A stretch of 64,000 bases of DNA from Pedobacter helvus (GCF_005925325.1 NZ_SRMP01000005.1:310001-374000); one strand, 5' to 3'; counted from the first letter of the stretch, positions 1 through 8,854 are shown. Notes: generated by a model from the letters alone, not told the origin. Translations and numbers: made by a program.

Positions 1-923
1 TCAGCATCAATTGGAGAAAAATCGTTAGCCCATTTCTTATTGGTGATGTTGATCATCCCGTTTTTGGTGAAAAGCATTCCATTTCTGGCATTACGAGTAG
101 GCATTACGCAATCGAACATATCTACCCCTAACGCAATATTCTCCAAAATATTGACTGGTGTACCTACACCCATCAAATAACGAGGTTTTTCGTAAGGTAA
201 AATGTCGCAAACTACCTCAGTCATAGCATACATTTCCTCAGCAGGTTCACCTACAGAAAGACCGCCTATAGCGTTTCCTTCTCGACCCATTGAGGCAATA
301 AATTCCGCAGATTTGATGCGCAAATCTTTATATACAGAACCCTGCACAATAGGGAAAAGTGTTTGATCGTAACCGTATTTTGGTTCAGTAGTATCAAAAC
401 GTTCACAGCAGCGCTTCAACCAACGATGTGTCATGTTGATTGAGTTGGCAGCGTATTTATAGTCACAAGGGTAAGGTGTACATTCATCAAACGCCATAAT
501 GATGTCAGCTCCAATGGTGCGTTGAATGTCCATGGCGTATTCTGGCGTAAACAAATGCTTAGAGCCATCAATATGCGAACGGAAGGTAACTCCTTCTTCC
601 TTAATTTTACGTACTTTACTTAACGAATACACTTGGTAACCGCCGCTGTCTGTTAAAATAGGTCGGTCCCAGCCGTTAAATTTATGTAAACCACCAGCTG
701 CTTCTAAAATGTCCAATCCCGGACGAAGGTATAGGTGATAGGTATTGCCCAAAATAATTTGAGCTTTAATATCATCCTTTAATTCTCTTTGGTGTACCGC
801 TTTCACCGTTCCAGCGGTGCCTACAGGCATAAAAATGGGTGTTTGTATGTCGCCGTGAGCTGTGCTAATAACACCTGCTCTTGCTTTAGAATTTGGGTCT
901 TTTGCCTGTAAATCGAATTTCAT
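1..923 (-). CDS. tgt: Queuine tRNA-ribosyltransferase (partial, C-terminus outside window)
   Basis: This enzyme exchanges guanine-34 of GUN-anticodon tRNAs for the queuosine precursor base in the cytoplasm. I translated the minus strand by hand. The product starts MKFDLQAKDP and soon shows the family N-terminus TPIFMPVGTAGTVKAV. Further on are MPTRNARNGMLFT and NKKWANDFSPID, typical of the Tgt TIM barrel. About 307 codons are present of a usual length near 375, because the gene runs off the left edge. The start at 923 is the ATG directly before the conserved N-terminus. The neighbour on the right is transcribed divergently. Confidence 0.95.
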   Translation of the reverse strand, partial: MKFDLQAKDPNSKARAGVISTAHGDIQTPIFMPVGTAGTVKAVHQRELKDDIKAQIILGNTYHLYLRPGLDILEAAGGLHKFNGWDRPILTDSGGYQVYSLSKVRKIKEEGVTFRSHIDGSKHLFTPEYAMDIQRTIGADIIMAFDECTPYPCDYKYAANSINMTHRWLKRCCERFDTTEPKYGYDQTLFPIVQGSVYKDLRIKSAEFIASMGREGNAIGGLSVGEPAEEMYAMTEVVCDILPYEKPRYLMGVGTPVNILENIALGVDMFDCVMPTRNARNGMLFTKNGMINITNKKWANDFSPIDA

Positions 924-1046
924 ATAGAATGCAAAAATAATAAAATTCGTGTTAGACAGGTATGGTTTAAGATATTATTGCTGCCAAACCCAAACAAACC
1001 AATTTGCATGGCGTTGTAAAAAAGGTCATCAAAAAATGTTAACATC

Positions 1047-1718
1047 ATGAAGATTTTCGTCATCGGTATTTTATTCGTTGTGTTTCAGCTCAGTGCGCAA
1101 GCGCAATACGAAGGCTCGGCTACGGCCAGTTTGGGTATGGGACATGGTTACACGGCTTTAAGTCAAAGTGTAATGAGCAACGCTTTTAAGAATACTGGCA
1201 AAGCTACCAGTAAAGCAAGCAATGCTGATTATCTGTATTTGGGCTTCAGTCATTTTAGAGATTTCGAAGCGCTCTTGTTTAATAAGGTTTTAGCGAATAA
1301 CAAGAACACAGATAAAGGAAAGCTGAGGAGTTTTTTAACGGGTACCAGAACGATGTATCATTTTGATAGCAGAGCTCAGAAACTGGGATTAAAGTCTAAT
1401 TATTTGTCGGATATTTTGGCCATTGGCATTGCTTGGAATTGGGAAATGTACCACCAAGTTTCTGCTGATAAAACAAAAGTGATCAATCTCCGAAATTCGA
1501 TTAGAAGTAACATGTCTAAGAACGAAGTTCAAAGTAAACTGGCGAAAATGTCTGAATCCGATAGGCGGAACTGGATTTTGAGTTTCATGTATAATAATAG
1601 TATGTTAGCTTATCAGATCAAGCAAAACGGAAAGACTTCTACCATAAATAAACAGCAGTTAGCTAAAACTGCGGCTTTGGCTGGGGTTCCAGATATCTCT
1701 AGGGTGTCTTTGAAATAA
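1047..1718 (+). CDS. Secreted protein of unknown function
   Basis: A 223-residue protein with a clear Sec signal peptide: Lys at position 2, a hydrophobic run to about residue 16, and cleavage near AQA-Q. I recognise no catalytic motif. The mature part is polar, with a Gly/Ser/Ala-rich start and a central Trp/Tyr-rich segment (AWNWEMYHQ). The start is the ATG at 1047; an ATG at 1036 is closed by a stop after four codons. It stands alone between the divergent tgt and a repeat-filled gap. It looks like a genuine gene by codon pattern and signal peptide, but its function is unknown. Confidence 0.7.
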   Translation: MKIFVIGILFVVFQLSAQAQYEGSATASLGMGHGYTALSQSVMSNAFKNTGKATSKASNADYLYLGFSHFRDFEALLFNKVLANNKNTDKGKLRSFLTGTRTMYHFDSRAQKLGLKSNYLSDILAIGIAWNWEMYHQVSADKTKVINLRNSIRSNMSKNEVQSKLAKMSESDRRNWILSFMYNNSMLAYQIKQNGKTSTINKQQLAKTAALAGVPDISRVSLK

Positions 1719-2064
1719 TTTAATTGTTGGAAAAGCAATGCCAAGTTGTACTATTAATGTTAGTCCCGCTTTCGCTCATAGTCCGCTCCCAACTGACGTT
1801 GGGATACGGGCTAATCCGCTCAATCGGGTTTATATCACTTAAACCTGTGCAGTGGAACTTGCCAAATAAACCCAATTGCAGCGGAAATACTTTTTGAGGA
1901 AGTAGATGCCTAAGTTTTTGATTGAGCCGATGCGAAAAAAGATTGTAGCGTAAAGTGGGACTGCGGTAACCTAGAACTGCTGCAATTGCTTTTCTAATCA
2001 AAATCTAAAAAACTATCGTAGCAACGGCACAAATTTTTACCTTTGCTAGCTTTTAAACACCATC
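1719..2064. other. Gene-free interval containing a hairpin repeat
   Basis: This 346-bp gap between the secreted protein and the glycosyltransferase holds no convincing gene. Most of it is an intergenic repeat element (1761-1996). The right end carries a TAnnTTTG -7 element (TACCTTTG, 2038-2045) about 20 bp before the GTG start at 2065. A 93-codon open frame on the minus strand here is a by-product of the repeat. Confidence 0.75.
1761..1996. repeat. Intergenic hairpin repeat with inverted AGTCCCGC-type arms
   Basis: The left arm (1762-1775, agtcccgctttcgc) is an imperfect inverted copy of the right arm (1945-1962, gtagcg...gtgggact). Between them is a small hairpin at 1788-1803 (CCCAAC-TGAC-GTTGGG). 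The tail (1981-1995, tgcaattgcttttc) recurs near 61072-61085, and the arm pair recurs at 48317-48416. I recall similar elements scattered through Pedobacter and Flavobacterium genomes. It encodes nothing recognisable. Confidence 0.7.
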
Positions 2065-3186
2065 GTGGAATTTAACATACTCGAAATCTGCCTGCTAACG
2101 GCGCTTGCCTTTTGTTTTTTTGTACACTTATATTATGTACTTGGCGTACATTTAAAATTGGCCACTTATCGTTTGGAGGAACTGCCTGCAGCGAGCAACG
2201 AGCCCATTAGTATAATTATTTGTGCCCGTAACGAGCGAGAAAATCTCGAAAAGTTTCTTCCGAGTATCTTTGCGCAAGATTATCCCAATTTTGAAGTAGT
2301 GATAGTAAATGACCGTTCTTGGGATGGTACGATTTATCTTTTAGAGGGTTTGGAGAAGAAATATCCAAATTTAAAAGTGGTTCATGTGAGAGAAGGCGAG
2401 AAGTTTATCGCGGGAAAAAAATTCGCGGTAACCATGGGAATTAAAGCGGCTAGCCATGAGTGGTTGGTTTTTACCGATGCTGATTGTGAACCTGCCTCTG
2501 TAAATTGGTTGAGAGGTATGCAGCGGCCTGCCGATAATGATGTGCAGATTTTGCTGGGCTATTCTCCTTATTTCAAGAAAAGAAGTTTGTTGAATGCGCT
2601 GATCCGTTTCGAAACCTTTTTTACAGCAGTTAATTACTTATCGTTTGCTTTAAAGGGGATGCCTTACATGGGCGTAGGCAGAAATATGGCCTACAAAAAA
2701 TCATTGTTTTTTAAGAGCAAAGGTTTTGCAGCTCATATGCATATTCCATCTGGTGATGATGATTTATTTGTAAACGCTAATGCAACGCCAAGTAACACGA
2801 TTATTCAAATCCATAAAGATACACATGTTTGGAGCGAGCCAAAGCGTTCGTTTTTGGCTTATTTACGCCAGAAGAAAAGACATGTTGGTGCTGGAAATTT
2901 TTATAAGCCGAAACATAAATTCATTTTATCTGCGCAGATAGCCATACAATTTGCTTTTTACGCGTTGGTGATTACGCTGGCTTGTTTCCCGAATACCCAT
3001 TTTATTGCCGTAGGTGTTTTCTTACTAAGCTTAATTGTGAGGTGTTTCGTGTATCCTAAACTACTAAAGCGATTAAATTACGGCGAATTGAGATGGTGGT
3101 TCCCAATTTTAGATATCATTTTGATGGTTTTCTTAGTGTTTAACGCTATTCTGTCTATCTTTGTGAAGAAGGTTGCGTGGAAATGA
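2065..3186 (+). CDS. Membrane-anchored family 2 glycosyltransferase
   Basis: A 373-residue GT-A fold glycosyltransferase that should transfer a sugar from a nucleotide-sugar donor at the cytoplasmic face of the inner membrane. One N-terminal transmembrane helix (about 8-28) precedes the GT2 core. The core shows IIICARNERENL, VVIVNDRSWDGT and the DxD-type motif FTDADCEP near residue 140, then a GDDDLFVN motif and a KKRHVG segment. Three hydrophobic helices close the protein. The start is GTG at 2065, preceded by a -7 element at 2038-2045. The sugar and acceptor cannot be told. rsmG follows after 122 bp. Confidence 0.85.
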   Translation: MEFNILEICLLTALAFCFFVHLYYVLGVHLKLATYRLEELPAASNEPISIIICARNERENLEKFLPSIFAQDYPNFEVVIVNDRSWDGTIYLLEGLEKKYPNLKVVHVREGEKFIAGKKFAVTMGIKAASHEWLVFTDADCEPASVNWLRGMQRPADNDVQILLGYSPYFKKRSLLNALIRFETFFTAVNYLSFALKGMPYMGVGRNMAYKKSLFFKSKGFAAHMHIPSGDDDLFVNANATPSNTIIQIHKDTHVWSEPKRSFLAYLRQKKRHVGAGNFYKPKHKFILSAQIAIQFAFYALVITLACFPNTHFIAVGVFLLSLIVRCFVYPKLLKRLNYGELRWWFPILDIILMVFLVFNAILSIFVKKVAWK

Positions 3187-3308
3187 TTTGCGCTTGAACA
3201 AATGGCTATTGTTGTATTGCTGAATTGTTCGATTGTTGATTTGACTGCCAACTAAAAATTGCCAACTAAAAACCGAGAACTGCCAATTGAAACCTGAAAA
3301 CTGCTAAC
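3187..3308. repeat. Short imperfect direct repeats (AACTGCCAACT type)
   Basis: The gap before rsmG contains several imperfect copies of an AACTGCCAACTAAAAA-like unit (about 3243-3305). No hairpin or gene is visible. Confidence 0.4.
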
Positions 3309-3938
3309 ATGGTAAAACCCGATATCATCTTCAAATATTTTAAAGATTTAACTGCAACACAAATTGAGCAGTTTGAGCAACTTTTTGATTTGTATAGCTT
3401 ATGGAACTCGCAGATCAATGTGATTTCTAGAAAAGATATCGAAGAGCTTTACGAGCGCCACATTCTGCATTCGTTGGGCATAGCAAAGTTCTGTACTTTT
3501 AAACCCGGAGAAAAAGTGCTTGACGTAGGTTGTGGCGGTGGTTTTCCTGGTATTCCTTTGGCCATCTTGTTTCCAGAAACTGAATTTCATTTAGTAGACT
3601 CTATTGGGAAAAAGATAAAAGTAGTTACCGAAGTTGCTGCTGCACTGGGCTTGAAAAATGTAAAGGCATCGCACAGTAGGGCAGAGCAGATTGCCGATAA
3701 ATATAATTTTGTGGTATCTAGGGCGGTAACTCGTTTAGGCGAGTTTTATCCTTGGGTGCGAGGTAAGTTTGCCAAAGAGAACATTAACGCAATTAGAAAC
3801 GGTATTTTGTACCTAAAAGGCGGTGATTTAGCAGAAGAGATAAAGGAAAGTAAACTGAAAGCAGAGTTGTATCCACTTTCAGCTTATTTTGAGGAAGATT
3901 TCTTTGAAACTAAATACGTGGTTTACGTGCCACAGTAG
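3309..3938 (+). CDS. rsmG: 16S rRNA (guanine-527-N7)-methyltransferase RsmG
   Basis: A 209-residue SAM-dependent methyltransferase that makes m7G527 in 16S rRNA. It shows the GidB/RsmG hallmarks: the NVISRKD and ERHILHSL segments near residues 37-55, then motif I VLDVGCGGGFPGIPLAI and the acidic loop HLVDSIGKKIKVV, and a VSRAVTRLGEFYPW segment. Length is normal for the family. The ATG at 3309 sits directly before the conserved helix. It is convergent with the M56 gene, with only 6 bp between the stops. Confidence 0.95.
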   Translation: MVKPDIIFKYFKDLTATQIEQFEQLFDLYSLWNSQINVISRKDIEELYERHILHSLGIAKFCTFKPGEKVLDVGCGGGFPGIPLAILFPETEFHLVDSIGKKIKVVTEVAAALGLKNVKASHSRAEQIADKYNFVVSRAVTRLGEFYPWVRGKFAKENINAIRNGILYLKGGDLAEEIKESKLKAELYPLSAYFEEDFFETKYVVYVPQ

Positions 3939-3944
3939 CCCATT

Positions 3945-5675
3945 TTAGCATTTATCATTTTTGTTTTCTTCTACTTTGGGTTTGTAGAGTGTCCAAGCTT
4001 TGTTGAAAACATTGTTCGTTTTTTGGAAAGTTTCTTTAGCAGAAGTAATTTCTTGCCTGTCTTTCTTTAAAGCTCCTGTTTTGATTTGCTCTTTTACTCT
4101 TTCTTTATCTGGCTTAACGATTGGGGGTGGAAACGTAAAAACTGCTTTTTCACCATAAATTTCTACAGCCCCATTTTTTCCTTCTTCACTACCGTACTTT
4201 TTAATGGCATCTTTACGATTTAGAAAAATAATTTTATCAGCTTCTGCAGTGCCATGATATTTGTTTTTATCAGCGATGATTTTCCCGTTTACAACAATTA
4301 AGCGCTCCTCTAGGGAAATATAATTGCCTTCCTTATCGTGCTTGTATTTTGGGTAATAGGTGGTTGGAAATTTCACCTGATCTGGTTTAACTATTGCTGT
4401 TCCGGTTCTAGTTTTATTTTTTTTAACCACTGGAGGTGGGAATTTCACTTGGTCTTTCTTAATTTTTGTTGGATTAGCTTGGTCAGCTAAGGGCATCATC
4501 GGCGGCGGCGGAGTATTTACTAAATTCTTTCCAGTTATAACCACAGCTCCATTTTTTCCAATTTTACTGCCATACTTTTTTGTTGCTTCAGCTGTGTTTA
4601 AGTATTTAATTTCATCAGCTTCCGCAACACCGTAGTATTTGTTTTTATCTGCTACTACTTTTCCATTTACGATAATTGCTCGCTTCTCTAATGAAATGAA
4701 ATTGTTTTTTTCGTCGTACCTATGCTCTGGATAATACACAGGTTTTTCTTGTTTGTTTTTGGAAGCTTTTTGCTGTACTTGCTTTCGCTCGCCAATTTCT
4801 ACAAAACCATAGCTTTTACTAAATCCAAGGGTTGATGCGCAAAGCAATCCCACACCTAAAGGAACTGCCAGCAAATACTTTAGCCTAGCCCAATTTGCCG
4901 TTTTTTCTTTGTTTAACATGTTGATTCTACTTTTTAATATTGATTGATTGAAAAATTGATTGACAAGTGAAGGTGAATACGAAGTCATCGAGTTCTCGAT
5001 TAAAAACATGGCGTACTCATGCTTGGAAATAGCACTGGAAGTGGTTCGTTCATCTGCAATGTATTCGTGCAGTAGTGTTAAATCTCTTTTCATGAGGTAG
5101 ACAATAGGATTAAACCAGCAAAAGATTTTAAGCAATTCCAACAAAATAATGTCCCAGCTATGTTTTTGCTTAATATGAATAATTTCATGTCTTAAAACGG
5201 TATTGTTTTTAACCATATCAGGGTGGATAAACAAGATATTGAAGAATGAAAATGCCGTATGCTCAGTAGCTACTTCTACCAAAGTGTAGCCATTTAATTC
5301 TCGTTTTTCGCTCTTAGCGTAAATCTTAATGATTTTCGCAATAGACAATATGAATTTTAGGCATAAAAGTGCAGCTAGGATGAGGTAACCGTAAATGATA
5401 TAGTCTTCTTTTGTTAATGTAGGTGCTGGTGTAACTTTTGCGAGTTCAATGGTCTCTACAGGGAAATCGTAAACAACTTCCTCGGCTGGCAATAATATTT
5501 GTGGTTTCAAGAAACCCAATTGAATTAAAGGTATGGTAAATGCTACCACAATACTCAATACCAAAAAATATCGATTACTATTATAAAAGGTGCTATTTTG
5601 CAAAAGCAATTTGTACAATAAATAGAAGGCAGCCAAGTACAGGTTTGCTTCTAAAAGATAATAGAGCCAGTTCAT
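3945..5675 (-). CDS. BlaR1/MecR1-like M56 metallopeptidase sensor with two plug-like C-terminal repeats
   Basis: An inner-membrane zinc peptidase of the M56 family, expected to sense a periplasmic signal and inactivate the cognate BlaI repressor. Transmembrane helices lie near residues 5-25, 36-56, 94-118 and 266-286. The zinc motif HEIIH is near 163-167, followed by a HEYIADE segment near 203-209. After the last helix there are two tandem repeats (about 314-383 and 440-509). Each contains VNGK, a central D-x-I and YGS-x3-GKNGAV, resembling the TonB-receptor plug; they are separated by proline-rich linkers. The ATG at 5675 overlaps the blaI stop (TGATG), so I prefer it to the GTG one codon upstream. 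Confidence 0.85.
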   Translation of the reverse strand: MNWLYYLLEANLYLAAFYLLYKLLLQNSTFYNSNRYFLVLSIVVAFTIPLIQLGFLKPQILLPAEEVVYDFPVETIELAKVTPAPTLTKEDYIIYGYLILAALLCLKFILSIAKIIKIYAKSEKRELNGYTLVEVATEHTAFSFFNILFIHPDMVKNNTVLRHEIIHIKQKHSWDIILLELLKIFCWFNPIVYLMKRDLTLLHEYIADERTTSSAISKHEYAMFLIENSMTSYSPSLVNQFFNQSILKSRINMLNKEKTANWARLKYLLAVPLGVGLLCASTLGFSKSYGFVEIGERKQVQQKASKNKQEKPVYYPEHRYDEKNNFISLEKRAIIVNGKVVADKNKYYGVAEADEIKYLNTAEATKKYGSKIGKNGAVVITGKNLVNTPPPPMMPLADQANPTKIKKDQVKFPPPVVKKNKTRTGTAIVKPDQVKFPTTYYPKYKHDKEGNYISLEERLIVVNGKIIADKNKYHGTAEADKIIFLNRKDAIKKYGSEEGKNGAVEIYGEKAVFTFPPPIVKPDKERVKEQIKTGALKKDRQEITSAKETFQKTNNVFNKAWTLYKPKVEENKNDKC

Positions 5676-6043
5676 CACTTTTTGTTTTTAAGTTGTTCAG
5701 CAATTGCGATAATCTCATCTAGCTGGGAAATATCCATTTTTTTCTCCTTTACAAGAAATGATACCAAGCTTTCGTAACTGTTTTCGAAGTAGTTATTCAT
5801 CACCTTGTCAAAAGCAAAATGCCTGTATTGCTCTTCGCTAATCGTTGGGAAATAAATATGTGTATTGCCAATTGCTTTATGATCTACAAAGCCTTTGCCC
5901 TCTAATACTCTAATTACTGTAGATACGGTGTTGTATGCCGGTTTAGGTGGTTCCATTTTATCAATTACCTCTTTTACAATGGCTTCTTTCAGTTCCCAAA
6001 GTATCAGCATAATTTGCTCTTCGGCTTTTGTTAATTCTCTCAT
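5675..6043 (-). CDS. BlaI/MecI/CopY-family transcriptional repressor
   Basis: A 122-residue winged-helix repressor. It opens LTKAEEQIMLILW and has the recognition region AYNTVSTVIRVLEGKGFVDHK near residues 35-58, both characteristic of the BlaI family. A C-terminal dimerisation helix region follows. It is translationally coupled to the M56 sensor downstream by a 1-nt overlap. A long perfect inverted repeat (6074-6111) lies upstream in the divergent region shared with dprA and is the probable operator. The target genes beyond its own operon are unknown; a beta-lactam link is not shown, since no beta-lactamase is nearby. Confidence 0.92.
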   Translation of the reverse strand: MRELTKAEEQIMLILWELKEAIVKEVIDKMEPPKPAYNTVSTVIRVLEGKGFVDHKAIGNTHIYFPTISEEQYRHFAFDKVMNNYFENSYESLVSFLVKEKKMDISQLDEIIAIAEQLKNKK

Positions 6044-6073
6044 AATGAAGTATCTTGTTGTGATATAAAGTTA

Positions 6074-6111
6074 AAACTATAAAAATAGTTTACAAACTAT
6101 TTTTATAGTTT
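6074..6111. promoter_or_regulatory. Perfect inverted repeat, probable BlaI operator
   Basis: Two 18-bp arms (6074-6091 and 6094-6111) are exact inverted copies with a 2-bp AC spacer. Each arm is itself built from AAACTAT and ATAGTTT around a short A/T core. It lies 31 bp upstream of blaI and 40 bp upstream of the divergent dprA start. The position and symmetry fit autoregulation by the BlaI dimer; an effect on dprA is possible. That BlaI binds it is inference. Confidence 0.7.
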
Positions 6112-6150
6112 AATTGCTAAGTAGCTGTTTTTCAGATTTTTATTTTACCT

Positions 6151-7245
6151 ATGAATAAAAAGTATCAGATCGCATTAACCCTAATAAATGGGGTAGGAAC
6201 ACTTATTGCCAAGAAACTTTTTCATCATTTTGGAAGTGCGGAGCGAGTATTTACAGCCACGGTTAATGAATTGGTTCAAATAGAAGGGGTAGGCAAGAAA
6301 ACTGCAGAAGCTATTGTAAACACTAAAGCGTTGGGATTGGCGGAACAGGAGTTGGCATTTATTGAGAAACATCAGATACAGGTTTTGTTTTATGATGATG
6401 AAAATTACCCCAGACGACTGAAAAACTGCTACGATGCGCCTTTGCTGCTTTATTACAAAGGAAATGTAGATTTAAATAAGACTAGAATAGTAAGCATTGT
6501 AGGTACTCGTAATGCTACAGCTTATGGTAAAATGCTTTGTAAACAACTCATCGAAATATTAAAGCCTTACGATGTACTAATTACAAGCGGGTTGGCACAC
6601 GGTGTGGATGCTGCAGCACACAAAGAAAGTGTGTTGGCAAATGTGCCGACAGTAGGTGTTTTGGGGCATGGTTTAGATAGGATTTATCCGGCAGCCCATC
6701 GAGAACTGGCTGCCAAAATGCTTAAAAATGGCGGCTTGCTTACCGAATTTTTGCCAGGAACTAATCCAGATCGAGAAAATTTTCCAAAACGAAATAGAAT
6801 TATTGCTGGCATGGCCGATGTTACTATCGTAGTAGAGGCATCCATTAAAGGCGGTGCACTAATTACCGCAGAAATTGCCAACTCATATAATAGAGATGTG
6901 TACGCTTTTCCTGGGCGAGTGAATGATGAATTTTCTGAAGGTTGTAATTTCCTCATCAAAACAAATAGGGCTGGATTAATTAATCATCCGCAAGATTTAA
7001 TCTATTATTTAGGTTGGGACGAAGAAACACCGAAGAAAAAGGAAGCGGTACAGGTGCAACTGCCATTAGACCTCAATAAAGAGGAGAGGATGGTTTGCGA
7101 AGCATTGTTAAAATCGGCTTTGGCCGTCGATGAGCTTTTTGTAACCACCAACATTGCTCAAAGTAAATTGGCCATTATTCTTTTAACGCTAGAAATGAAA
7201 GGGATTATTGTGGCTTTACCGGGGAAACAGTACAAATTAGCCTAG
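6151..7245 (+). CDS. dprA: DNA-processing protein DprA
   Basis: A 364-residue cytoplasmic protein that protects incoming single-stranded DNA and loads RecA during natural transformation. The N-terminal helix-hairpin-helix region is visible (LINGVGTLIAKKLF and IEGVGKKTAEAI, residues 10-55). The Rossmann-like DprA core follows, with VGTRNATAYG, SGLAHGVDAAAHK, GHGLDRIYPAAHREL and KGGALITAEIA. A C-terminal winged-helix segment comes last. Length is usual. The gene is divergent from the blaI-M56 operon and shares a 107-bp intergenic region with its operator. Confidence 0.95.
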   Translation: MNKKYQIALTLINGVGTLIAKKLFHHFGSAERVFTATVNELVQIEGVGKKTAEAIVNTKALGLAEQELAFIEKHQIQVLFYDDENYPRRLKNCYDAPLLLYYKGNVDLNKTRIVSIVGTRNATAYGKMLCKQLIEILKPYDVLITSGLAHGVDAAAHKESVLANVPTVGVLGHGLDRIYPAAHRELAAKMLKNGGLLTEFLPGTNPDRENFPKRNRIIAGMADVTIVVEASIKGGALITAEIANSYNRDVYAFPGRVNDEFSEGCNFLIKTNRAGLINHPQDLIYYLGWDEETPKKKEAVQVQLPLDLNKEERMVCEALLKSALAVDELFVTTNIAQSKLAIILLTLEMKGIIVALPGKQYKLA

Positions 7246-7265
7246 CAGCTACAGTACTTGTAGTT

Positions 7266-7293
7266 CGTCATTCCCGTGAAAACGGGAATGACG
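7266..7293. repeat. Palindromic hairpin repeat
   Basis: A 12-bp perfect stem (cgtcattcccgt / acgggaatgacg) with a GAAA loop, 20 bp after dprA. There is no T-tract on either side, so it looks like an intergenic repeat rather than a standard terminator. The CGTCATTCCCG motif is widespread in bacterial intergenic repeats. Confidence 0.6.
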
Positions 7294-7480
7294 GCATTGA
7301 AAGAGGCAGTGCAATCACACAAGAATCTGTGCATCTGTAGCTATTACATGTCCTGAACCAAATTTATAGCATATTAAGTATATCATTTTTATAGATTATA
7401 AAATTAAATTTTATTTGAATTTATTTTTCGAAATTTAATTTTAAATAAATAATAATCTCGAAATACTTATTGTTGTTCGT

Positions 7481-7488
7481 TACTTTTG
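7481..7488 (+). promoter_or_regulatory. -7 promoter element upstream of the CBS-domain PLP gene
   Basis: TACTTTTG matches the Bacteroidota TAnnTTTG -7 element and ends only 4 bp before the ATG at 7493. If used, the transcript would be leaderless or nearly so. A good -33 TTG at 17-23 bp is not apparent. Confidence 0.5.
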
Positions 7489-7492
7489 TAAC

Positions 7493-8854
7493 ATGTGGTA
7501 TAACAATATATTAGAAACCATTGGCAATACGCCGTTGGTAAAACTGAATAACATCGTAAAAGATATTCCGGCTACTGTTTTAGCTAAAGTTGAAACTACA
7601 AACCCAGGCAACTCTATTAAAGATCGTATGGCGATAAAGATGATAGAGGATGCAGAGAAAAGTGGTAAATTAAAGCCGGGAGGAACGATTATCGAAGGTA
7701 CGTCTGGTAACACAGGGATGGGTTTGGCTATGGCTGCCATCATTAAAGGTTATAAGTGTATTTTCACCACAACAGATAAACAATCTAAGGAGAAAGTAGA
7801 TGCTTTACGTGCTTTTGGTGCAGAGGTAATTGTTTGTCCAACCAACGTAGATCCAGAAGATCCTCGTTCTTATTATTCGGTTTCTTCTCGTTTAGAAAGA
7901 GAAGTCCCTAATTCGTGGAAACCTAACCAATACGATAATCTTAGTAATACGCAAGCTCACTATGAGCAAACTGGACCTGAAATTTGGGAACAGACTGAAG
8001 GGAAAATTACACACTTAGTTGTTGGCGTGGGTACTGGTGGCACTATTTCTGGAACTGGTAAATATTTGAAAGAGAGAAACCCAAACATCAAAATTTGGGG
8101 TATTGATACTTATGGTTCTGTTTTCAAAAAATATAAGGAAACTGGAATTTTCGATAAAAATGAAATTTATCCATATATCACTGAAGGTATTGGAGAAGAT
8201 TTCCTTCCAGCTAACGTAAATTTTGATGTCATCGATTTATTTGAGAAAGTAACTGATAAAGATGCTGCATTAATGACTAGAGAAATCTGTCGTCAGGAGG
8301 GGATTTTTGTTGGAAACTCTGCAGGATCAGCCGTTGCAGGATTACTACAATTGAAAGATCAATTGAAACCAGAAGATGTAGTCGTTGTGATTTTTCATGA
8401 TCACGGTAGTCGTTACATGGGCAAAATGTACAACGAAGATTGGTTGCGTGAACGCGGATTCTTAAAAGATGAAAAGTTAACCGCTCGTACTATTCTTGGT
8501 AAAAAAGAAAATGCAGAAATTGTTACTATCGATTGTGAAAAAACAGTTTCTGAAGCTTTCAATACCATGAGTACCTTAAACATCTCTCAAATTCCGGTAA
8601 CTCAAAAAGGAATGTTGGTAGGTAAATTAGAAGAGAGCGACATTCTTGCTGCCTTGTTAGAAAATCCAAGCGTGAAATCAGCGAAGGTAGAATCTATTAT
8701 GGGAGCGACGTTCCCTTTTGTAGATTTAAATACTTCTATCGACAGGCTTTCATCATTGATTAATAAGGATAACAGTGCCGTTTTGGTAGAACTGGAAGAT
8801 GGCAAATTTGATATCATTACGCAGTACGATATTATCAATGCTATAAAAGGATAA
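7493..8854 (+). CDS. Cystathionine beta-synthase-type PLP enzyme with C-terminal CBS pair
   Basis: A 453-residue fold-type II PLP enzyme of sulfur amino acid metabolism, condensing serine or O-acetylserine with homocysteine or sulfide. The PLP lysine lies in NPGNSIKDRMA (about residue 43). The cofactor loops are GTSGNTGMG and GVGTGGTISGTGKYL. Residues from about 335 form a CBS-domain pair (TVSEAFNTMSTLNISQIPV and ESIMGATFPFVD). The CBS tail favours cystathionine beta-synthase over plain cysteine synthase, but the substrate is not proven by sequence. A good rho-independent terminator follows. Confidence 0.87.
   Translation: MWYNNILETIGNTPLVKLNNIVKDIPATVLAKVETTNPGNSIKDRMAIKMIEDAEKSGKLKPGGTIIEGTSGNTGMGLAMAAIIKGYKCIFTTTDKQSKEKVDALRAFGAEVIVCPTNVDPEDPRSYYSVSSRLEREVPNSWKPNQYDNLSNTQAHYEQTGPEIWEQTEGKITHLVVGVGTGGTISGTGKYLKERNPNIKIWGIDTYGSVFKKYKETGIFDKNEIYPYITEGIGEDFLPANVNFDVIDLFEKVTDKDAALMTREICRQEGIFVGNSAGSAVAGLLQLKDQLKPEDVVVVIFHDHGSRYMGKMYNEDWLRERGFLKDEKLTARTILGKKENAEIVTIDCEKTVSEAFNTMSTLNISQIPVTQKGMLVGKLEESDILAALLENPSVKSAKVESIMGATFPFVDLNTSIDRLSSLINKDNSAVLVELEDGKFDIITQYDIINAIKG

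Noticed and set aside
1720..2001. 93-codon open frame on the minus strand
   Set aside because: It coincides with the intergenic hairpin repeat; the translated arms are repeat DNA and there is no ribosome-binding site or recognised domain.
5675..6043. Beta-lactam resistance module
   Set aside because: BlaI and an M56 peptidase are present, but no beta-lactamase or PBP gene is adjacent and the sensor lacks a penicillin-binding domain.
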